This document shows positions 1 to 5,100 of a stretch of DNA of 5,100 bases, piece by piece. Position 1 is the stretch's first letter; the number at the start of each line of letters is the position of its first letter. Position numbers and translations under genes: made by a program. The notes under the pieces are model-generated. The model was not told where the DNA came from. It did no database searches and saw only the letters and a program-made list of their open reading frames with translations. The DNA comes from Magnetococcales bacterium (GTDB lineage: Bacteria > Pseudomonadota > Magnetococcia > Magnetococcales > UBA8363), in NCBI GenBank assembly GCA_015232865.1, contig JADFYU010000018.1, positions 45,556 to 50,655 on the forward strand. Reading direction: 5' to 3'.

Positions 1-1487
1 TCTCCTTCGAGCCCTTGGCTTTCATAAGCTTTCGGACGGGATCATGCGCATTTTGACCGACCAACTCAATGCACATATCCGTAAAGAAGCTGAATCCCAC
101 AACATCCCCATTCATTGGTGGCCATCCGTTGACGGCGGAAAGAATGGGGCCAAGTTGAAGTATGTCACTGATCATTATGCTCGTGATAGATCACACTCTG
201 GAAACCCTGTTTTTTGCATACTCACCGACACAGACCTATACGGTGAAGAGCGTTCAGCCCAGGGACCCCGCAAAAAGAGCCTTCCGAAAACTTTTCAAAG
301 CCAAAAAAGTCGTCAAACATTTCTACATCTATTTCCATGATGAACTTCTGGGCGGTCCCAGCTATCTTAAAATCTGCTCCTACCTACCCTTCTCCTGCGA
401 GTTCTATTTCAATGGCCACAATGCCATTCGGGCACAGCTTGACAAGGAAGGTATCACCTGCCGGATGAAGGAAAATGCGTTCACCAAGGTGGAGAATCCA
501 GAACGACTCCAGGAAATAGCCAACTCCATTACCGGTAGGGAAGTTCAAGATCGGATCAATTTCTGGATGAATCGGTTTTTTCGGTTCAACAAAGGCACCT
601 ACTCCACCCGCTCAAAATATCTCCAACACCAATGGTTCATGACCCAAACCGAAGTCAGCTCCAACGTCATTTTCAAATCCGCCCGTTTTGCAACGAACCT
701 GTTCGAACGCCTCATGGACAAATTCATTCGCTTCGGATCGCCCGATAGCTTAAACCAACTCTTTGATAAGAGACAGATTCCAAAAAAGTCCAAATCCACC
801 AGAAGGCTTTTCGATCACAACGTATGCATCAAACACTGGCTTTTTGGTAACTCCATCAAGCAGTATAACAAGGCTGGCCATTACATCCGAACCGAGACCA
901 CTATCAACAGGCCCAAATCGCTGGGTCTTCAAAAGCCCGTCCTCTATTTGCAGGCATATCTCTGGTCCGGAATCGGGTGCAATGGCCGGCTTCTTGACCG
1001 ATGCGCCGATATTGACCCCTCCTCCCTTGATCAGAACAACTCGGAACTGTTTTCCAAACCGGTCATCACTTCAACGGGAAAAAAAGTGGCTGCACCAGAT
1101 CTCCGCAAAGGACGGCAACTGGCACTTCTCAACGAACTGACCAACCCAAAACACGCTGTCTTCGGGTTTAGAACCACCCATCTATTGACCGCCCTACCCC
1201 GCCTTTTCCGAAAACCTGCACAAATCCGCTATGAAATGGCCAAACTGATCCATCGTGGCGTTGTAAAAAAAGAAAAAGGTAAGAATTTATACAAAGTTAC
1301 GTCATCCGGCTGGAAATGGATCCACCTGACAATTGCCGCCACAATGAAATTTGCAAACCCTATTTTTTCAATGGGTTGGAAGCAGGAAGCCAAAAAGCTC
1401 GTTGCGCAACCGTCTCAACTGGAAGAGGCTTACCAGTCCATTAACCAGGGATTTCGCCAAATTTCACAAGCACTTGCCATGATATAA
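1..1487 (+). pseudogene. Uncharacterised large protein, 5'-partial, interrupted by a +1 frameshift
   Basis: The product is unknown to me beyond resembling a conserved hypothetical family. The gene enters from the left edge: the frame starting at base 2 is open from there through an internal ATG at 44 and runs to a stop at 338-340. Protein-like content in that frame (IPIHWWPSVDGG, then VFCILTDTD) ends near 235. It resumes one base over, from about 237, and continues to the TAA at 1485-1487. Dropping one C at 235/236 joins the two halves into about 494 visible residues. Notable parts of the second half are YIYFHDELLGGPSYLK, EFYFNGHN, a Y-N-K then R-T-E-T-T-I-N block around 866-910, QAYLWSGIGCN, and a C-terminal stretch (about 1180-1320) that reads like a winged helix, with an AQIRYEMAKLIHRGVVKK helix pair followed by a KGKNLYKVT hairpin. 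I see no transposase DDE or HUH signature, no signal peptide and no membrane segment. The ATG at 162 opens the second frame by chance and is not a convincing start. The frameshift is clear; whether it is decay, sequencing error or programmed is not. Confidence 0.72.
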
Positions 1488-1493
1488 TCCAGG

Positions 1494-1589
1494 TCAAAAA
1501 ACGTGAACTTTTTTTCTCGTTTTTATTGAGCAAGAACATAAGATGACTGCGTTTTCTTCCAATTCACCATGCAAACCAATATCTTGCAC
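1494..1589 (-). pseudogene. Decayed, truncated paralogue of the right-edge gene start
   Basis: Read on the minus strand from a GTG at 1589-1587, this gives 31 residues beginning VQDIGLHGELEENAV and ending at a stop at 1496-1494. The first 17 codons parallel the gene starting at 5035 on + (VQHIGLSGELEKIEV), with about 11 identical residues. After that the resemblance stops abruptly and the remaining residues (ending TRKKVHVF) look like random read-through of an AT-rich stretch. The position matching the strong GGAGGTG site of the other copy reads GAACGGG here, so translation is doubtful. I read it as a leftover 5' fragment. It could also be a repeated non-coding sequence that happens to be open. 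Confidence 0.42.
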
Positions 1590-1617
1590 CAGATACACCC
1601 GTTCAACTGCCGTATCT
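1542..1617 (-). repeat. Diverged inverted repeat, left copy
   Basis: The reverse complement of this segment aligns without gaps to 5007-5082. I count about 60 of 76 matching positions, starting with a shared AGATACGGCAGTTG. The two copies are in opposite orientation and about 3.4 kb apart, with the HD-GYP, parA and small minus-strand genes between them. Similarity stops at roughly 1541 on one side and 1618 on the other. Confidence 0.7.
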
Positions 1618-1619
1618 GG
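1589..1619. repeat. 8-bp perfect inverted repeat (possible hairpin) in the left repeat copy
   Basis: CCAGATAC at 1589-1596 is followed after 15 nt by its exact reverse complement GTATCTGG at 1612-1619. There is no T-tract after it on either strand, so it is not an intrinsic terminator. The right repeat copy does not keep the second arm, so the hairpin is not a conserved property of the repeat. Confidence 0.4.
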
Positions 1620-1652
1620 GTAAACTCAGATATTTGGCTGACACCGTTGGTG

Positions 1653-1674
1653 CAACCTGTTGATTAACCAGTTG
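1653..1674. promoter_or_regulatory. Imperfect palindrome over the -35 region, possible operator
   Basis: The 11-base half sites CAACCTGTTGA and TTAACCAGTTG are inverted repeats of each other at 8 of 11 positions. The outer CAAC/GTTG arms are exact. The element runs into the -35 hexamer at 1672, where a dimeric repressor would block the promoter. A shorter CACC-GTT-GGTG palindrome sits just upstream at 1642-1652. Operator function is inference from position and symmetry only. Confidence 0.28.
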
Positions 1675-1701
1675 ACCCAAACCAAGATTGAATCCTATAA
1701 T
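1672..1701 (+). promoter_or_regulatory. Sigma70-type promoter of the HD-GYP/parA operon
   Basis: The -35 box TTGACC (1672-1677) matches the consensus at five of six bases, and the -10 box TATAAT (1696-1701) is exact. The spacer is 18 nt. Transcription would begin near 1708, giving an untranslated leader of about 70 nt before the ATG at 1777. This is the best promoter-like sequence I found in the window, and it lies where the downstream + strand operon needs one. Confidence 0.68.
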
Positions 1702-1760
1702 TCCTGACAGATATACCGGTTCGCATTTTTGTTTGCGGAGATTTGTTCGAGATGGATCTG

Positions 1761-1767
1761 AAAAAGG
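1761..1767 (+). promoter_or_regulatory. Ribosome binding site for the HD-GYP-like gene
   Basis: AAAAAGG ends 9 nt before the ATG at 1777. This supports that codon as the start, and there is no in-frame upstream ATG with a better site. Confidence 0.55.
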
Positions 1768-1776
1768 TTATTATTA

Positions 1777-3759
1777 ATGTCTGGTAACGACAACCAATCT
1801 CCTGCCAGGTCAGAGAAGCAGTACAGCATTTCCGACCCTGATCTTCTGAAAAACATGCAGTTATCCAGAGACATTCTGGCTCCCAACAGCGATACGATCC
1901 TGGTCAGCCAATCTTCCCTGATTACCCCCAAGTTGATTGAACATCTGCGCCAGCGACACATCGAAAAAATCTTTGCCATCGCCATTGAGGAAAAATCGAT
2001 TAAAGCCTCCATTGAGCATATGGAACAGGCTTTTTCGGTTATCGAGGGCATTTTGAACTGCGATGATGCCCAGGTTGAAGTCATCGCCGAAAATTTCAAC
2101 CACAAAAAACATCTACAAGACCTGGAAACCCTGGTTCGATCCAACTTGAACCAGATCGATGATCTTTTCAAGGCCGATTCGACGGAAAAACTGGTCTCCC
2201 TGACCCAGCATCACAACAACACGGCCCGCCACAGTTTGATTGCCGCATTTCAGCTTATGGCGGTTGGTCGGGAGTTGGGCTGGTCTGACGCAAAAATTGT
2301 CAAGGGGGCGGTCGCTCTGCTCAACCATGATCTGGGAAAAACCAAGGTTAACCTGGAAACCCTTAACTGGCCTGGCCGACTCAACAACCAACAGTGGAAA
2401 GAGATTCAGTTTCACCCGCTGTTTGGTGGGCGAATGCTTTTTCTATTGGGCCAGGAGCCTGACCTGATCATGTTATCGGCCTTGCTTCACCATGAATGGT
2501 ACGCGTTGGTCGAAGGAAAAGGTTATGGCGGATTGACCCTCTTTGCCCGATTTGTCGAGCGGGCCATGAAATTTGATTGCAAAGAGGTGGTCTCTCAACT
2601 GGACGAAGACGATCTGGACATTATTCAAATCACCTGTCTGGCCGATATGGTCTCCGCCTTGGAGGAGAGCCGAGCTTACAAACGGGGTTTGGACTGTTTC
2701 AAGGTTCTGATCATCATGAATACCGATGCCAAAATGGGCCACTTCAGACCCGACCATTTTGCGGCCTGGCATCGAGTCTATATGAGGCAAAATCCTGAAC
2801 TGCTGCCTGTCGGTCGGCGCATGGCCCTGCCGCGGGAAAAAGAGAATCGGATTTTCACCAAAGAAGAGCCTAAAAATATTCGACCAACGGAGTTGCTGAC
2901 CTATTACGAGATGGATAAAATGGGCTTTCTCGCCCTTCTCGGAAATGTCGGTATGGATATGGAGCGCATTCGCAGACGTGGCGGGCTTTCCCTTATGGTG
3001 CTCAATCAGATCAACAAAGATAAGGGGTTGGGTCTGGATCTCTCCGAAGCCGCCATCAAAAAAAATCGAATCAATCCTGTAAAAAAGGTTTTGATTCGTG
3101 AAAAACAGGTCATCGAACTGGATGCCTGGCGGGAATGGCTGACCTATGATGAACTGGAGCGAAGCGGTCTTTTGGGTCGCGCCAAAACCCACCATTTTGA
3201 TATGGATCTGATTCGGGCTGAAGGGGGAATCTGTCCACAACGACTGGAAAAAAGAGGCGTTGAAATTTCAAAAATAAAACTGAGCCGACTCGGCCTCAGA
3301 ACTCTGAAAAAACTTCCGGTTCTGCTGCCCGGCAGCGAAGATCGTCTGACCGAGGCAGATCTGAACAAGATTGGGATTACAAACCGACAACTGGATCAGG
3401 CCGGCTGTCTGGCTCGGGTCAAAAAGGTGAAAAGCGGTGTTCCACTCGCCTGGTTGGTCAAACGAGGCATTCCGATTACCCCTGCTCTGCTGGCCAAAAA
3501 TGGTGTAGACCCGGTACGAAAAATCTTCTACGACATTCAAGTTGTCAAAGAGATCAGCATGACAAAAGCCCAGTTCATGATCTTGAGAGAGGGGGACGAT
3601 CCGAACGAGTTGGAGTCTCTCAACGAAAAGAAAAAATTGGAACCCATCCAAGATCTTCTTCTCAACACCATCGGGTTGGTGGTCATGGACTTCTCCGATC
3701 TTCTGGCTCTACCCGATTTAAGCCATGTCAAAATGGGTGCGCATTGGGGAAGAGGCTAA
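1777..3759 (+). CDS. HD-GYP-like phosphodiesterase-family protein with C-terminal helical repeats
   Basis: A 660-residue soluble protein with no signal peptide or membrane helix. Residues about 23-70 resemble the N-terminal segment common in HD-GYP proteins (LKNMQLSRDIL, then LITPKLIEHLRQRHIEKIFAI). Residues about 145-335 form an HD-GYP-type domain. Candidate metal ligands are visible in the right order: H152 (RHS), H184-D185 (LNHDLGK), H213 (FHPLFGG), H238-H239 (LLHHE) and D290 (LADM), followed by SRAYKRG in the place of the usual RPY motif. The diagnostic GYP is altered to GYGG (about 249-252), and the stretch between it and D290 is longer than usual. The HD-GYP family hydrolyses or senses cyclic di-GMP. 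Here the metal site looks intact but the altered GYP makes c-di-GMP activity uncertain. Residues about 371-588 are three diverged tandem repeats of roughly 65-80 residues with no domain I recognise, followed by a tail to 660. The gene is first in an operon, with parA 45 bp downstream on the same strand. The family call is solid; substrate and activity are not. Confidence 0.88.
   Translation: MSGNDNQSPARSEKQYSISDPDLLKNMQLSRDILAPNSDTILVSQSSLITPKLIEHLRQRHIEKIFAIAIEEKSIKASIEHMEQAFSVIEGILNCDDAQVEVIAENFNHKKHLQDLETLVRSNLNQIDDLFKADSTEKLVSLTQHHNNTARHSLIAAFQLMAVGRELGWSDAKIVKGAVALLNHDLGKTKVNLETLNWPGRLNNQQWKEIQFHPLFGGRMLFLLGQEPDLIMLSALLHHEWYALVEGKGYGGLTLFARFVERAMKFDCKEVVSQLDEDDLDIIQITCLADMVSALEESRAYKRGLDCFKVLIIMNTDAKMGHFRPDHFAAWHRVYMRQNPELLPVGRRMALPREKENRIFTKEEPKNIRPTELLTYYEMDKMGFLALLGNVGMDMERIRRRGGLSLMVLNQINKDKGLGLDLSEAAIKKNRINPVKKVLIREKQVIELDAWREWLTYDELERSGLLGRAKTHHFDMDLIRAEGGICPQRLEKRGVEISKIKLSRLGLRTLKKLPVLLPGSEDRLTEADLNKIGITNRQLDQAGCLARVKKVKSGVPLAWLVKRGIPITPALLAKNGVDPVRKIFYDIQVVKEISMTKAQFMILREGDDPNELESLNEKKKLEPIQDLLLNTIGLVVMDFSDLLALPDLSHVKMGAHWGRG
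2887..3540 (+). repeat. Three degenerate protein repeats in the C-terminal half of the HD-GYP-like protein
   Basis: The repeats cover about residues 371-449, 452-520 and 521-588. Each begins with a helix of the form L-T-x-x-E/D-L-x-x-x-G (LTYYEMDKMGF, LTYDELERSGL, LTEADLNKIGI). Each then has a basic/glycine turn (IRRRGG, IRAEGG, VKSGVP) and an L-x-K-R-G type helix, clearest in the last two. Each ends with a helix leading to a basic patch (AAIKKNRINPVKKVLI, IKLSRLGLRTLKKLPVL, ALLAKNGVDPVRKIF). I aligned them by eye at the protein level; DNA identity between units is low, so the duplications are old. A helical scaffold or partner-binding arm is plausible but is inference. Confidence 0.55.
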
Positions 3760-3804
3760 GGGGTTTTAGGCGCAAAGAATGATCAACCTTTTTGAGTTTT
3801 TTTA

Positions 3805-4563
3805 ATGGCCAGAATTATTGCAATCGCAAACCAGAAAGGCGGTGTCGGCAAGACCTCAACAGCGGTCAACCTGGCGGCGGCCTTTGCCGATCAGGGCAAG
3901 CGGGTCTTGCTCATTGATTTTGATCCTCAGGGCAACACCACCACCGCCATGGGTATCGACAAATCCCAGATAAGCCACTCCATCTACCACGTTCTTTCGG
4001 GGCAGTGCACTCCCCAGGACGCTTGTGTGACTCCCTTTCAATCCTACCCACACGTTATTCCGGCCAGTCGGGATCTGGGTGGTGCCGAGATAGAGTTGGT
4101 CAGCGAAATGGGCCGGGAGTTTCGCTTGAAAGAACAGATGAACGACTTTGGCAAGGGCTATGATCTGATCTTGATCGATTGCGCCCCCTCATTGGGATTG
4201 CTCTCCATCAACGCCTTGGTCATGGCCGATGAGTTGATGGTTCCTATGCCGTGTGAATTTCTGGCTCTGGAGGGATTGAGCCAATTGGTCGACATCGTCG
4301 AGATGACCCGGCGGCGACTCAATCCAGAATTAAAAATATCCGGCATTGTCTTGACCATGTTCGATGGCCGTTCCAAATTGGCGCTACAGGTGGCCCAGGA
4401 GGTCAGGCAATACTTTTCCGATTTGGTTTTTTCGACCACCATTCCAAGGAACATAAAAGTGAGCGAATCGCAGAGTTTTGGTCAACCTCTGGTTTGGTAT
4501 GACAAAAAAGCCAAGGCGGCTATCGCCTATAGCCGATTGGCAGCCGAAATCAACAAGAGGTGA
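3805..4563 (+). CDS. parA: ParA/Soj-type deviant Walker A ATPase, orphan
   Basis: A full-length 252-residue member of the ParA/Soj family, the usual size for chromosomal Soj-like proteins. The deviant Walker A KGGVGKTS spans residues 11-18, with the signature lysine K11 and catalytic-site K16. Walker A' LLIDFDPQGN (35-44) and Walker B LILIDCAPS (121-129) are intact, as are EFLALEGLSQL (151-161) and the C-terminal TIPRNIKVSES...GQPLVWYD segment (212-233). Family members dimerise with ATP, bind DNA or the nucleoid non-specifically, and use a partner that stimulates hydrolysis to segregate DNA or position protein cargo. No parB, parS-like cluster or centromere-type repeat array is visible in the window. 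The gene lies 45 bp after the HD-GYP-like gene with no clear terminator between, so co-transcription is likely. The ribosome site before ATG 3805 is poor (only GAG at 3794-3796 in a T-rich stretch), which suggests low or coupled translation. The family is certain. The cargo is unknown and the symbol is a family label rather than proof of a chromosome-partitioning role. Confidence 0.93.
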   Translation: MARIIAIANQKGGVGKTSTAVNLAAAFADQGKRVLLIDFDPQGNTTTAMGIDKSQISHSIYHVLSGQCTPQDACVTPFQSYPHVIPASRDLGGAEIELVSEMGREFRLKEQMNDFGKGYDLILIDCAPSLGLLSINALVMADELMVPMPCEFLALEGLSQLVDIVEMTRRRLNPELKISGIVLTMFDGRSKLALQVAQEVRQYFSDLVFSTTIPRNIKVSESQSFGQPLVWYDKKAKAAIAYSRLAAEINKR

Positions 4564-4635
4564 TCGACCGTTCGGTCCAAATTTAAAAAATGGGGCTTCA
4601 TGCCGTTTATCCTAAATTCGGCGGTTGAACTTGGT

Positions 4636-4860
4636 TTACAGTTCCGGTTGGTGAGCGCAAGAGAGCAACTCTTCGGCAAGAAGGGTGGCCTCCTCAGGAG
4701 AGAGGCGAATAAAGAGCTTATCCATAACCGGCAGGCTGGGATCTTCGGCGGTGAAAATTCCATGAAAGACAACACTCCCGTCCTCCTGATCCATTACCCG
4801 CAAATCACAGGTGTGAATACACTCTTCCTCATCAATAATGGCAACTGCTGGCAGGTTCAT
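4636..4860 (-). CDS. Small acidic hypothetical protein (74 aa), convergent with parA
   Basis: I do not recognise this protein. It has 74 residues, is rich in Asp and Glu, and shows no signal peptide or membrane segment. The N-terminal half (MNLPAVAIIDEEECIHTCDLR) looks like beta strands and contains Cys14 and Cys18. The second half has IRLSPEEATLLAEELL (51-66), an amphipathic acidic helix, with a third cysteine at 68. Minus-strand codon use is regular (many G/C third positions, balanced acidic codons). The overlapping 91-residue + strand frame is less protein-like, so I chose this strand. The ribosome site is modest: GAGA about 8-11 nt upstream of the ATG at 4860. Its stop is 72 bp from the parA stop, so the genes converge, and it has no obvious tie to the operon. 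A small partner or regulator is possible but unsupported. Confidence 0.62.
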   Translation of the reverse strand: MNLPAVAIIDEEECIHTCDLRVMDQEDGSVVFHGIFTAEDPSLPVMDKLFIRLSPEEATLLAEELLSCAHQPEL

Positions 4861-5006
4861 ATTTCTATCTCATGACTATTTGAGGTTGAATAACAATTTT
4901 ATCGTGGCAGACGAATGGGACTCCTGTATCGTGGAAGCGTTTTTTCTAACTCCGTTTGATCACGGTCCGGCAGTCCAAATATGCGTTGGTCCCCATTAAT
5001 TATCCT

Positions 5007-5082
5007 AGATACGGCAGTTGGAGGTGCGTAAGCGGTGCAACATATTGGTTTATCTGGTGAACTGGAAAAAATCGAAGTCACC
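5007..5082 (+). repeat. Diverged inverted repeat, right copy
   Basis: This is the partner of the reverse complement of 1542-1617, with about 60 of 76 ungapped matches. It covers the leader, ribosome site and first 16 codons of the gene that begins at 5035. The matching region therefore mixes upstream and coding sequence, and an in-frame TAA at 5029-5031 separates the two. Confidence 0.7.
5020..5026 (+). promoter_or_regulatory. Strong ribosome binding site deciding a GTG start
   Basis: GGAGGTG ends 8 nt before the GTG at 5035-5037. It is the strongest Shine-Dalgarno match in the window. An in-frame TAA at 5029-5031 excludes any earlier start, so GTG 5035 is the likely initiation codon. Confidence 0.55.
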
Positions 5083-5100
5083 TTGTTGGTGATGAGACTT
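5035..5100 (+). CDS. Start of an unidentified gene, 3'-partial at the window edge
   Basis: Twenty-two codons are visible, reading VQHIGLSGELEKIEVTLLVMRL with the GTG start decoded as methionine in the cell. The frame is open to the last base. The start is supported by the GGAGGTG site 8 nt upstream and by partial conservation of the same frame in the inverted copy near 1589. Too little is present to assign a family. The gene is divergent from the small minus-strand gene, with 174 bp between the two starts. I found no convincing promoter in that gap, only a weak TTGATC at 4956 without a good -10 box. Confidence 0.5.
   Translation, partial: MQHIGLSGELEKIEVTLLVMRL

Noticed and set aside
1497..1527. 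AAAAACG...CGTTTTT inverted repeat after the left-edge gene as a terminator
   Set aside because: The stem is almost all A-T with a long loop, so it would be unstable. The T-runs are separated from any GC-rich stem.
2473..3240. A 255-residue open frame on the minus strand
   Set aside because: It lies wholly inside the HD-GYP-like gene, whose + frame carries ordered catalytic motifs and repeats. The minus frame shows no domain and is a codon-bias shadow.
4566..4577. GACCG-TT-CGGTC palindrome after parA as a terminator
   Set aside because: The stem is short, the loop too tight and no T-tract follows on the + strand. On the minus strand the T-run lies before, not after, the stem.
4600..4875. A 91-residue + strand frame after parA
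   Set aside because: It overlaps the 74-residue minus-strand gene, has a less protein-like composition and no good ribosome site. Only one of the two is likely real, and the minus one fits better.
4900..4934. TATCGTGG repeated directly at 4900-4907 and 4927-4934
   Set aside because: Eight bases occurring twice 27 nt apart, without a third copy or symmetry, is too little to call an iteron or binding-site array.
4564..5034. A parB gene or parS sites downstream of parA
   Set aside because: No ParB-like frame appears on either strand, and I found no 16-bp parS-like palindrome of the GTTTCACGTGAAAC type.
1..5100. CRISPR array, tRNA or rRNA genes
   Set aside because: I saw no regularly spaced direct repeats and no cloverleaf or rRNA-like conserved stretch on either strand.

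Overview
The window is about 50% GC, with compact genes and short intergenic gaps, and looks like a chromosomal (possibly accessory) segment of a Gram-negative bacterium. A proteobacterial or Desulfobacterota-type host is my guess from protein style only. There is no 16S rRNA, tRNA or other marker to place it.

Layout. (1) From the left edge to 1487, on +, lies the body of a large uncharacterised protein whose start is outside the window. Its reading frame is broken by a single-base (+1) shift near 233-239, so it is probably a pseudogene or carries a sequencing error. (2) The gap 1488-1776 holds two things. One is a decayed, inverted copy of a short gene start (1494-1617, minus strand). The other is a near-consensus sigma70-type promoter (TTGACC, 18 nt, TATAAT) with an imperfect palindrome over its -35 box. 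(3) That promoter should drive a two-gene + operon. Its first gene (1777-3759) encodes a 660-residue HD-GYP-like protein with a long C-terminal region of degenerate tandem helical repeats. The second (3805-4563) encodes a complete 252-residue ParA/Soj ATPase with no ParB beside it. (4) A small acidic protein gene (4636-4860) lies convergent on the minus strand. (5) At the right edge a + strand gene begins with a GTG codon at 5035 behind a strong GGAGGTG ribosome binding site and runs out of the window.

Two points stand out. First, an HD-GYP-like protein (usually c-di-GMP turnover or sensing) is paired in one transcription unit with an orphan ParA (usually positioning of cargo in the cell). 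This suggests a module in which signalling output and subcellular placement are linked; that is inference. Second, the 5' end of the right-edge gene (5007-5082) matches the inverted segment at 1542-1617 in about 60 of 76 positions without gaps. Related sequences in opposite orientation therefore bracket the HD-GYP/parA/small-gene block, as expected for a duplicated gene family or a mobile or rearranged unit.
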